Positions 5,817 through 11,613 of a stretch of DNA of 11,613 nucleotides are shown here, in pieces. The first letter of the stretch is position 1; every line of letters begins with the position of its first letter. The DNA lies in the NCBI GenBank assembly GCA_902485915.1, contig CABTMH010000072.1:1-11613 (forward strand), read 5' to 3'. This DNA comes from an uncultured Oribacterium sp. (GTDB lineage Bacteria; Bacillota; Clostridia; Lachnospirales; Lachnospiraceae). A program made the position numbers and the translations under genes. The notes under the pieces were generated by a model. The model had not been told where the DNA came from and made no database searches. It saw nothing but the letters and a program-made list of their open reading frames with translations.

Positions 5817-6746
5817 ATGAAAAAACGAATCTCGATCGTACTGAAAGAAGGCGGTGACCGTGCCTATGCGGAGACACTCGCCGCACATCTGAAGACGCAG
5901 CTGTCAGAAGAAAGAGAAGTGCTCGCTCCATCTGCGGTGGAAGAAGCTTTGATAGAAGCAGATGCAGGCTCAGGCGCTTCTACAGACGACATCGGGAAAC
6001 CTGTGGTCTGGCTCTCGGTGGACGCGGACGGTCTTTCGCTCACCGATGGCGATCAGGCGATGCGTGGCGACTTCACGAAGCTGCAGAAGCGCCTCCAGTA
6101 CCATAATCTGACGCATGAGCTCCTCGTGAAGGCGACGAAGGTGAAGGGGCGGGAAAGGCTGCACGTCATCGATGCGACCGCGGGCATGGGGGAGGATTCG
6201 CTGCTGCTTGCGGCAGCCGGCTGCGAGGTCACGCTCTACGAACAGGATCCGGTCATCGCCGCACTCCTGCAGGATACGATGCGCCGCGCACTCGAGGAAG
6301 CGGCGCTCCACGAGATCGTCATGCGCATGCAGCTCGTCGAGGGCGACAGCATTGACCAGCTCCGAAGGCTGGGGGAAGCAGTCAAGGGTTCGGATGCACA
6401 GGAGGACGGTGCCGGGCACGCCGGTTCGACGCGGACGGGGGCAGCGGCCACGGCGGGCAGCTCAGATATGGCGTTTGAGCGTCCGGATGTCATCTACCTC
6501 GACCCGATGTTCCCGGAGCGGCAGAAAAGCGGCCTCGTGAAAAAGAAGTTTCAGCTCATCCACTACCTCGAGGCACCGGCTGAAAATGAAGAGGCGCTGA
6601 TGCAGGCCGCTATCGCCGTGCGGCCGTTTAAAATCGTCGTGAAGCGCCCCGCGAAGGGCCCGTACCTCGCCGGCCTGAAGCCATCCTACTCGCTCGATGG
6701 GAAGGCCATCCGCTACGATTGCTATGTGTATCCGGAAAATGCATAA
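5817..6746 (+). CDS. rsmJ: RsmJ-type 16S rRNA (guanine-N2) methyltransferase
   Basis: This is a class I SAM-dependent methyltransferase. Its best match is RsmJ (YhiQ), which methylates N2 of G1516 in 16S rRNA in E. coli. From the chosen start it has 309 residues. SAM-binding motif I is VIDATAGMGEDSLLLA at 117-132 and the acidic residue of motif II is E142. The catalytic motif YLDPMFPERQKSGLVKKK spans 227-244, and VVKRPAKGPYLAG spans 274-286; DPMFP and VKRP are characteristic of this family. ATG 5817 is chosen because GGAG lies 6 bases upstream and a consensus promoter lies inside the longer open frame; ATG 5805 directly abuts AGGAGG and is unlikely. A Gly/Ala/Thr-rich insert occupies about 187-220, between the SAM and catalytic halves. 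Family is secure; the target base in this organism is inferred. Confidence 0.85.
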   Translation: MKKRISIVLKEGGDRAYAETLAAHLKTQLSEEREVLAPSAVEEALIEADAGSGASTDDIGKPVVWLSVDADGLSLTDGDQAMRGDFTKLQKRLQYHNLTHELLVKATKVKGRERLHVIDATAGMGEDSLLLAAAGCEVTLYEQDPVIAALLQDTMRRALEEAALHEIVMRMQLVEGDSIDQLRRLGEAVKGSDAQEDGAGHAGSTRTGAAATAGSSDMAFERPDVIYLDPMFPERQKSGLVKKKFQLIHYLEAPAENEEALMQAAIAVRPFKIVVKRPAKGPYLAGLKPSYSLDGKAIRYDCYVYPENA

Positions 6747-6751
6747 TTTAA

Positions 6752-6790
6752 AAGGGGCTGTTGCACTGAAAATCCATGCAACAGCCCCTT
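6752..6790. terminator. Bidirectional terminator between convergent rsmJ and MATE genes
   Basis: A perfect 14-bp stem, AAGGGGCTGTTGCA (6752-6765) with TGCAACAGCCCCTT (6777-6790), has an 11-nt loop. On the minus strand the stem runs into TTTTAAATT, so it serves the MATE gene best. On the plus strand only two T residues follow, but the stem begins 6 bases after the rsmJ stop and probably ends that transcript too. Confidence 0.88.
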
Positions 6791-6809
6791 GTGGTATCTG
6801 TATGCGGTT

Positions 6810-8162
6810 TTATGACGCGGCGTCGAGTTCCTTCCGCACCTTTTTGATCACCACGAGGTAGGCACCGGCGGTGAAGAGGCAGGCGCTGATCCAGGCGGCC
6901 GGGTCACAGAAGACGGCGAGCGGGAAGAGGACGAGCTTCATCGCGAAGAGGGCGACGATGAGGCGGGCGAGGAGCTCGACGACACCACCCATCATCGGGA
7001 GGAAGCCATAGCCACAGCCCTGCATCGCGTTACGGAAGATGAAGATGAAGCTCAGCGGGATGTAGAAGAGGGTTGCGAGATGGATGTAGGTGCTCGCCCA
7101 TGGCATCATCTCCTCGATGGAACCGGAGCCGGAGAAGAACAGTGCCATCACCGGACGAAGGAGCAGGAGGCAGAGGATGGCAGCGAGGATCGAGTAGATG
7201 ATCTCGATGACGATCGCGGCGCGCACACCCGCGGAGATGCGCTCGCTCTTGCCACAGCCGTAGTTCTGGCCACTGTAGGTCGCCATCGCCTGGCCCATGG
7301 AGACCATCTCCTGAGTGAGGACACTGTGCAGCTTGTTGGCTGCGGTAGTCGCGGCGACCGCTGTGGAGCCGAAGAGGTTGATGGCGGACTGCATGATGAT
7401 GGTGCCGCTCGCGGTGATGGCGAACTGAAGTGCCATCGGGACGCCGACGGACATCTGCCGCTGTGTGTCGGAGGCGTTGATGCGCCAGTCGTGATGCTCC
7501 GGCCAGAGTACCTTCTCTTTCTTATAGATATAGAGGAGGCAGAGCACGGCAGAGATACCCTGGGAAAGGTCCGTGGCGAGCGCGGCACCCGCGACACCGA
7601 GTCGTAAGGCGATGATGAAGAAGAGGTCCAGCATGACATTGAGACAGGCACTGAACACCAGGAAGAAAAGCGGTACCTTACTGTTTCCGACGGCCCGGAG
7701 GTAGGCGGAAAGGAGATTATAGTAGACGCTTGCGACCGTGCCCATGCAGATGATGCTGATGTAGGTGTGGGCATCCTCGAAGATATTCTCCGGGGTATTC
7801 ATGAGATGGAGCAGTGGGCGCATCAGGGATACCGAGAGTGTGGTCATCACGACGATGACGATGGCAGCGAGGAGGATACCGTTCGCCACGCTGCGTTTCA
7901 CGCGCGCGTAGTCCTGAGCACCATAGACCTGGGAGGTCAGGACGGTGAAGCCGGTGCAGAGGCCCTGGGAGAAGCCGAGAACCAGAAACATGATGGTACC
8001 GGTTGCTCCGACGGCGGCGAGTGCATCCGCACTCACGAAGCGTCCGACGATGATGGTGTCCGCCATGTTGTAGAGCTGCTGGAAGACATTGCCGATGAAC
8101 AGCGGAATCATGAATTTTAAGATGATCGGAAACGGGTTTCCCTTCGTCATATCGAGTGTCAT
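6810..8162 (-). CDS. MATE-family multidrug/cation efflux transporter
   Basis: This encodes a 450-residue polytopic membrane protein with about 12 predicted helices in two homologous halves, as in the MATE (NorM/DinF/MepA-like) family. MATE proteins export drugs or metabolites in exchange for Na+ or H+. Recognisable family segments are the N-terminal IPLFIGNVFQQLYNMADTIIVGRF, the GFTVLTSQVYGAQD loop, YLRAVGNSKVPL in the first half, and FGSTAVAATTAANKL with GQAMATYSGQNYG in the second. AGGAG (8173-8169) lies 6 bases before the ATG, a strong ribosome binding site. A TATAAT promoter precedes it (8226-8221), and the shared terminator at 6752-6790 ends it. It is a single-gene unit divergent from feoAB. 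The substrate cannot be predicted from sequence; its neighbour being an iron importer is not evidence that it moves iron. Confidence 0.92.
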   Translation of the reverse strand: MTLDMTKGNPFPIILKFMIPLFIGNVFQQLYNMADTIIVGRFVSADALAAVGATGTIMFLVLGFSQGLCTGFTVLTSQVYGAQDYARVKRSVANGILLAAIVIVVMTTLSVSLMRPLLHLMNTPENIFEDAHTYISIICMGTVASVYYNLLSAYLRAVGNSKVPLFFLVFSACLNVMLDLFFIIALRLGVAGAALATDLSQGISAVLCLLYIYKKEKVLWPEHHDWRINASDTQRQMSVGVPMALQFAITASGTIIMQSAINLFGSTAVAATTAANKLHSVLTQEMVSMGQAMATYSGQNYGCGKSERISAGVRAAIVIEIIYSILAAILCLLLLRPVMALFFSGSGSIEEMMPWASTYIHLATLFYIPLSFIFIFRNAMQGCGYGFLPMMGGVVELLARLIVALFAMKLVLFPLAVFCDPAAWISACLFTAGAYLVVIKKVRKELDAAS

Positions 8163-8193
8163 ACGAATCTCCTGTACAGTAACATTCTTTTTA

Positions 8194-8228
8194 AAACGTC
8201 TTTACGTTTGCTAAACGCGAATTATAAT
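8194..8228 (+). promoter_or_regulatory. Possible feoAB promoter overlapping an operator-like dyad
   Basis: TTTACG (8201-8206) and TATAAT (8223-8228) are 16 bases apart on the plus strand. The -35 lies inside a perfect dyad, AAACGT-CTTT-ACGTTT (8194-8209). The same dyad is just downstream of the expected start of the MATE promoter. A protein bound there could therefore affect both genes. It does not look like a classical Fur box (GATAATGATAATCATTATC) to my eye. The resulting feoAB leader would be about 150 bases. Confidence 0.4.
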
Positions 8229-8249
8229 GGTAGTTTTAAAGATATACAA
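8221..8249 (-). promoter_or_regulatory. Promoter of the MATE gene
   Basis: On the minus strand TATAAT (8226-8221) lies 17 bases after TTGTAT (8249-8244). The -10 is perfect and the -35 is weak. The start would be near 8214, about 50 bases before the ATG. Confidence 0.55.
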
Positions 8250-8384
8250 GATGGTATCCGCTTTCCAAACTGACGAATTTTTATCTGGATATGGGCGTTT
8301 TCGGGTGATTTTGTCTTATATGAGAGTTCGAGACCGTAAAGCTTTGATTTCACAGGAGTATGAATTTTATCAGGGAGTGATTTT

Positions 8385-10796
8385 ATGACATTAAAGGATC
8401 TTGACATCGGCCAGAGTGCCATCGTGACGACGGTCGGAGGCGAGGGCGCGCTTCGACAGCATTTCCTGGATATGGGCGTGATTCCAGGGGCAGAGGTGCA
8501 GCTCGTGAAGTTCGCACCGATGGGCGACCCGATGGAGCTGCGGATCCATGATTATCAGCTGACGCTTCGTCTCGCGGATGCGGCGCAGATTCAGGCGCGG
8601 CCGATCACGGTGGAGGAGCATAAGGAGCATCAGCTCTGGAAGAAGGCGCAGCACCCAGCGACGAAGGCAGAGCTCGATGTGGCAGAAGCAGTGAAGGACG
8701 GAAAGCTCTCCGATGATGACGAGCACCCGGGCTTCGGTGAGGGTGGTCGTTTCCATGATAAGGCGAGCGAGCACCCGCTTCCGGAGGATACGAAGCTCAG
8801 CTTCGCGCTGGCGGGCAACCAGAACTGCGGGAAGACGACGCTCTTTAACCAGCTGACGGGCTCGAACCAGCACGTCGGTAATTTCCCAGGCGTCACGGTG
8901 GACCGGAAGTCCGGCTCCATCAAGGGCCATCCGGAAACAGAGGTGACGGATCTGCCGGGCATCTACTCGATGTCGCCGTACACGAGCGAGGAGATCGTCT
9001 CCCGTCAGTTTATCCTGAACGACAGGCCGAAAGGCATCATCAATATCGTGGATGCCACCAATATCGAACGAAACCTCTATCTCACGATGCAGCTGATCGA
9101 GCTGGACATCCCGATGGTGGTCGCCCTCAACATGATGGACGAGCTGCAGGGCAACGGTGGCTCCGTCGACATCAACCGCATGGAGCGTCACCTCGGCGTA
9201 CCGGTCGTGCCGATTTCGGCAGCGAAAAACGAAGGCGTCGATGAGCTGGTGGCCCATGCGCTGCACGTCGCGCGCTATCAGGAGAAGCCGCAGCGGCTCG
9301 ACTTCTGTGCGGAGAACGACCACGGCGGCGCGGTCCATCGCTGTGTCCATGGCATCATGCACCTCATCGAGGATCACGCGGTCGCCGCCGGCATCCCGGT
9401 GCGATTTGCGGCGACGAAGCTGATCGAGGGGGACGCGCGGGTCGAGGATGCGCTGGCACTCAGCCAGAACGAGAAGGAGATGGTGGAGCACATCATCGTC
9501 CAGATGGAGGAGGAACGTGGGCTCGATCGTGCCGCCGCCATCGCGGATATGCGTTTCGACTTCATCGCGCGCATGAGCCGTCGCTGCGTGACGAAGCCGC
9601 ATGAGAGCCGGGAGGCGCTCCGCTCGGCGAAGATCGACCAGATCCTGACCGGTCGGCATACGGCGATCCCGGCGTTCATCGTCATCATGGGCCTCGTGTT
9701 CTACCTGACCTTCAACGTCATCGGTGCCTTCCTGCAGGATGCGCTCGCGTCGCTGGTGGACCTTCTGACACAGCTCGTCGACCAGCTGCTGACGTCGGCC
9801 GGTGTCAGCCACGCGCTGCATTCGCTCATCATCGACGGCATCTTCACCGGCGTGGGATCGGTGCTCAGCTTCCTGCCGATCGTCGTGACGCTGTTCTTCT
9901 TCCTGTCCCTCCTCGAGGATACAGGGTATATGGCGCGGATCGCCTTCGTCATGGATAAGCTGCTCCGCCGCATCGGCCTCTCCGGTCGTTCGATCGTGCC
10001 GATGCTGGTGGGCTTCGGCTGTACCGTGCCCGCGGTCATGTCGTCGCGCACCATGCCGTCGGAGCGGGATCGTAAGATGACCATCATGCTGACCCCGTTT
10101 ATGAGCTGCTCGGCGAAGCTGCCGATCTACGGCTTCTTCACGGCGGCCTTCTTCCCGGGGAAGGGCGGGCCGATTATGATCGCGCTCTACCTCACCGGCA
10201 TCCTCGTAGGCATCCTCTTCGCGAAGATCAGCCAGCGCTTCACCTTCAAGGGTTCGGCGGTGCCGTTCGTCATGGAGCTTCCGAACTATCGTCTGCCGAG
10301 TGCGAAGAACGTACTGCAGCTGCTCTGGGAGAAGGCGAAGGACTTTCTCACGAAGGCCTTCACGATCATCACCCTCGGCACCATCATCGTATGGTTCCTG
10401 CAGAACTTCGACTTCGGCCTTAACATGGTGAGTGACTCCTCCGCCAGCATCCTCGCGGCCATCGCGAGTGCGATCGCACCGATCTTCCGACCGCTCGGCT
10501 TCGGTGACTGGCGCATCACGGTATCGCTGATTTCCGGCTTCCTCGCGAAGGAGAGCGTCGTATCGACCCTGAACATCCTTTTCGGTGGCATGGATGCACT
10601 TCGCGCCGTCCTGACCCCGCTTGCAGCCGCTGGCCTCCTCGTGTTCTGCCTGCTCTACACCCCATGCATCGCTGCCATCACCTCCGTGAAGCGTGAGCTC
10701 GGCACTCGCTGGGCCGTCGGCATGGTGCTCCTCCAATGCGCCATCGCGTACCTCTGCGCCGGCATCGTCGTGCTGATCGGACAGATCATCCTGTGA
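8385..10796 (+). CDS. feoB: Fused FeoA-FeoB ferrous iron transporter
   Basis: An 803-residue fusion. Residues 1-74 are a FeoA (SH3-like) domain with FLDMGVIPGAEV at 27-38. Residues 75-135 are a charged linker rich in Glu, Lys, His and Asp. The FeoB G-domain follows: G1 GNQNCGKTT at 144-152, switch I VGNFPGVTVD at 164-173, G3 DLPG at 189-192, G4 NMMD at 249-252, and ISAAKNEG at 277-284 near G5. The membrane part from about 428 carries the conserved gate segments GFGCTVPAVMSSR (543-555), PFMSCSAKLPIYG (571-583) and LYTPCIAAITSVKRE (757-771). FeoB imports Fe(II) across the inner membrane under nucleotide control; FeoA is its normal partner. GGGAG (8373-8377) lies 7 bases before the ATG. No feoC follows. 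Fusions of this kind are known in anaerobes. Confidence 0.96.
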   Translation: MTLKDLDIGQSAIVTTVGGEGALRQHFLDMGVIPGAEVQLVKFAPMGDPMELRIHDYQLTLRLADAAQIQARPITVEEHKEHQLWKKAQHPATKAELDVAEAVKDGKLSDDDEHPGFGEGGRFHDKASEHPLPEDTKLSFALAGNQNCGKTTLFNQLTGSNQHVGNFPGVTVDRKSGSIKGHPETEVTDLPGIYSMSPYTSEEIVSRQFILNDRPKGIINIVDATNIERNLYLTMQLIELDIPMVVALNMMDELQGNGGSVDINRMERHLGVPVVPISAAKNEGVDELVAHALHVARYQEKPQRLDFCAENDHGGAVHRCVHGIMHLIEDHAVAAGIPVRFAATKLIEGDARVEDALALSQNEKEMVEHIIVQMEEERGLDRAAAIADMRFDFIARMSRRCVTKPHESREALRSAKIDQILTGRHTAIPAFIVIMGLVFYLTFNVIGAFLQDALASLVDLLTQLVDQLLTSAGVSHALHSLIIDGIFTGVGSVLSFLPIVVTLFFFLSLLEDTGYMARIAFVMDKLLRRIGLSGRSIVPMLVGFGCTVPAVMSSRTMPSERDRKMTIMLTPFMSCSAKLPIYGFFTAAFFPGKGGPIMIALYLTGILVGILFAKISQRFTFKGSAVPFVMELPNYRLPSAKNVLQLLWEKAKDFLTKAFTIITLGTIIVWFLQNFDFGLNMVSDSSASILAAIASAIAPIFRPLGFGDWRITVSLISGFLAKESVVSTLNILFGGMDALRAVLTPLAAAGLLVFCLLYTPCIAAITSVKRELGTRWAVGMVLLQCAIAYLCAGIVVLIGQIIL

Positions 10797-10879
10797 GTGA
10801 AGTTGGCTGCCCTCCGGCCTCCTCTGCCTGATCCGTACACATGTGAACAGCAGGATAATTAAATGATCAAGAATTTTAT

Positions 10880-10917
10880 GGTATTTTAATACCTGTGTTC
10901 GCCAGATGATGTATAAT
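10880..10917 (+). promoter_or_regulatory. Promoter region of the DUF2752 gene with a dyad
   Basis: A perfect TATAAT (10912-10917) lies about 48 bases before the ATG, with no good -35. GGTATT-TT-AATACC (10880-10893), a perfect 14-bp dyad, ends 18 bases upstream, close to where a -35 would be. A separate CACATGTG palindrome lies at 10839-10846. I see no clear intrinsic terminator for feoAB in this 169-base gap. Confidence 0.4.
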
Positions 10918-10965
10918 AAAGTAGCAATCGTTTTCAAGTAAAGGACCGGAGGACATCATAGCACT

Positions 10966-11367
10966 ATGAGGCGTCGCTGGGAGGATCTGGGCGCGCTGGC
11001 GCTGATCGCACTGTTTTATATCGTGCTGGAGATGCTGTTCGGGATCGGCTGCCCGTTCAAGTTTCTGACGGGCATCTCGGATGCGGGCTGCGGCATGAGC
11101 CGGGCCTGGGTGGCTGTGTTGCACGGCGATTTTCGTCACGCCTTTTATTTCCATCCGCTGTGGCCCCTCCCGCCGCTGGCATTGGCCGCATGGATGCTGC
11201 GGGAGCGCATCCCGAGGGGGCTTTACCAGGGACTCCTCGGACTGATGATCGCGGCCTTCCTCCTCGTGTGGATCGCGCGCTTCTTCATCCCGGGCCAGAA
11301 CATCGTGGTATTTGCGCCATGGAACGGCCTGGTCGGACGATTGTTGCGACTATTATTTACGCGATAG
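10966..11367 (+). CDS. DUF2752 family small membrane protein
   Basis: This encodes a 133-residue protein of unknown function. A basic start (MRRRWED) is followed by a hydrophobic helix (about 9-27), then GCPFKFLTGISDAGCGMSRA (28-47), HGDFRHAFYFHPLWPLPP (53-70) and two more hydrophobic helices (about 66-78 and 88-108). The pattern G-x-x-CP-x(n)-C-x-x-CG-M-T/S-RA followed by GD-x-x-x-AF-x-x-HP-L is the DUF2752 signature. Here the first Cys of the C-x-x-CG pair is replaced by Asp39. GGAGG (10948-10952) is 13 bases from the ATG, further than usual. The gene is followed after 22 bases by a zinc-ribbon gene, so the two may be cotranscribed. No function is established for the family as far as I know. 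Confidence 0.75.
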   Translation: MRRRWEDLGALALIALFYIVLEMLFGIGCPFKFLTGISDAGCGMSRAWVAVLHGDFRHAFYFHPLWPLPPLALAAWMLRERIPRGLYQGLLGLMIAAFLLVWIARFFIPGQNIVVFAPWNGLVGRLLRLLFTR

Positions 11368-11389
11368 ATACTCTTTCGGAGGTGATAGT

Positions 11390-11613
11390 ATGTTTTGTAC
11401 GAATTGTGGACAGAAAATCGAGGATGGCATGAAGTTCTGCCCGAACTGCGGTCAGCCGGTGACGCCGGAAACCGCAGCTGCGGCCAATGCTTCTGCCCTC
11501 AGCACAGATGATACGGCCGCGGAGATGGTGGAAACCACTGCAGCCGCGGAGACGGTAGAAACCACTGCAGCCGCGGAGACGGTAGAAACCACTGCAGCCG
11601 CGGAGACGGTAGA
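11390..11613 (+). CDS. Zinc-ribbon protein with tandem-repeat linker, N-terminal fragment
   Basis: The gene starts at ATG 11390 behind a near-perfect GGAGGTGA (11378-11385) and runs off the window after 74 complete codons. Residues 2-23 form a double-CxxC zinc ribbon, FCTNCGQKI with KFCPNCGQPV, whose likely zinc ligands are C3, C6, C17 and C20. An Ala/Thr/Glu-rich region follows and becomes a 9-residue tandem repeat, AAETVETTA. In Firmicutes such N-terminal zinc ribbons often precede a low-complexity linker and then membrane or extracellular domains, but the rest of this protein is not visible. Its function cannot be called. It probably forms a unit with the DUF2752 gene 22 bases upstream. 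Confidence 0.8.
   Translation, partial: MFCTNCGQKIEDGMKFCPNCGQPVTPETAAAANASALSTDDTAAEMVETTAAAETVETTAAAETVETTAAAETV
11516..11613 (+). repeat. 27-bp in-frame tandem repeat (9-residue unit)
   Basis: Units occupy 11516-11542, 11543-11569 and 11570-11596, with a partial fourth unit at 11597-11613 cut by the window edge. Units 2 and 3 are identical. Unit 1 differs by two bases, which change one residue to give AAEMVETTA instead of AAETVETTA. The unit is a multiple of three, so copy-number change would alter protein length without breaking the frame. Confidence 0.95.

Noticed and set aside
8363..8380. Leader peptide MNFIRE before feoAB
   Set aside because: AGGAG is only one base from the ATG at 8360, too close to act as a ribosome binding site, and the codons show no attenuation pattern.
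10797..10870. An intrinsic terminator for feoAB
   Set aside because: GC-rich pairing is weak and no T-run follows, so I could not support one.
8391..10937. An 848-codon open frame on the minus strand across feoAB
   Set aside because: It is exactly antisense to a clearly conserved gene, is full of Arg/His/Asp/Glu low-complexity sequence, and arises from the GC-rich codon pattern of feoB.

Overview
The window looks like chromosomal core sequence from a Gram-positive Firmicute, probably a fairly GC-rich member of the Lachnospiraceae (Clostridia). Three things point there: the order rqcP-divIC-tilS-hpt; an FtsL-like protein with a C-terminal 'EYIRQYDPIP' stretch of the kind I recall from Lachnospiraceae; and good AGGAG-type ribosome binding sites with TATAAT-type promoters in AT-rich gaps. 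The absence of yabP and yabQ between rqcP and divIC suggests a non-sporulating lineage. The exact genus cannot be read from this sequence.

Layout. Positions 1-2076 (+) hold a compact housekeeping block: the tail of the ribosome quality-control protein RqcP, the division protein DivIC, the tRNA-Ile2 lysidine synthetase TilS (short, with no visible C-terminal domain) and hypoxanthine phosphoribosyltransferase Hpt. ftsH, the usual next gene, is replaced by a cytoplasmic GH13 alpha-glucan hydrolase (2101-4188). Next comes a small stable-RNA cluster with a strong promoter: tRNA-Gly(TCC), tRNA-Phe(GAA) and tRNA-Gly(GCC), closed by an intrinsic terminator. An orphan FtsL-like divisome gene (4960-5559, -) is divergent from an rsmJ-type 16S rRNA methyltransferase gene (5817-6746, +). 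That gene converges on a MATE multidrug-type transporter gene (6810-8162, -) across a shared bidirectional terminator. The MATE gene is divergent from a fused FeoA-FeoB ferrous iron transporter gene (8385-10796, +). The window ends with a small DUF2752 membrane protein gene and the start of a zinc-ribbon protein gene whose coding sequence enters a 27-bp tandem repeat and runs off the edge.

How the genes relate. rqcP, divIC, tilS and hpt form one probable transcription unit, with a candidate attenuating hairpin between divIC and tilS. TilS and the tRNA cluster are both translation functions, and RsmJ adds rRNA modification. DivIC and FtsL are partner-type divisome proteins encoded at two separate places in the same 6 kb. 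The MATE and feoAB genes share a 222-bp divergent control region with an operator-like dyad. DUF2752 and the zinc-ribbon gene look like a two-gene unit of unknown function.

I see no convincing new defence or mobile system: no transposase, integrase, CRISPR or phage genes. The observations most worth checking are the truncated TilS, the possible feoA remnant in the feoAB leader, the divergent dyad, the orphan ftsL, and the repeat-bearing zinc-ribbon gene next to a DUF2752 protein that lacks a conserved cysteine.
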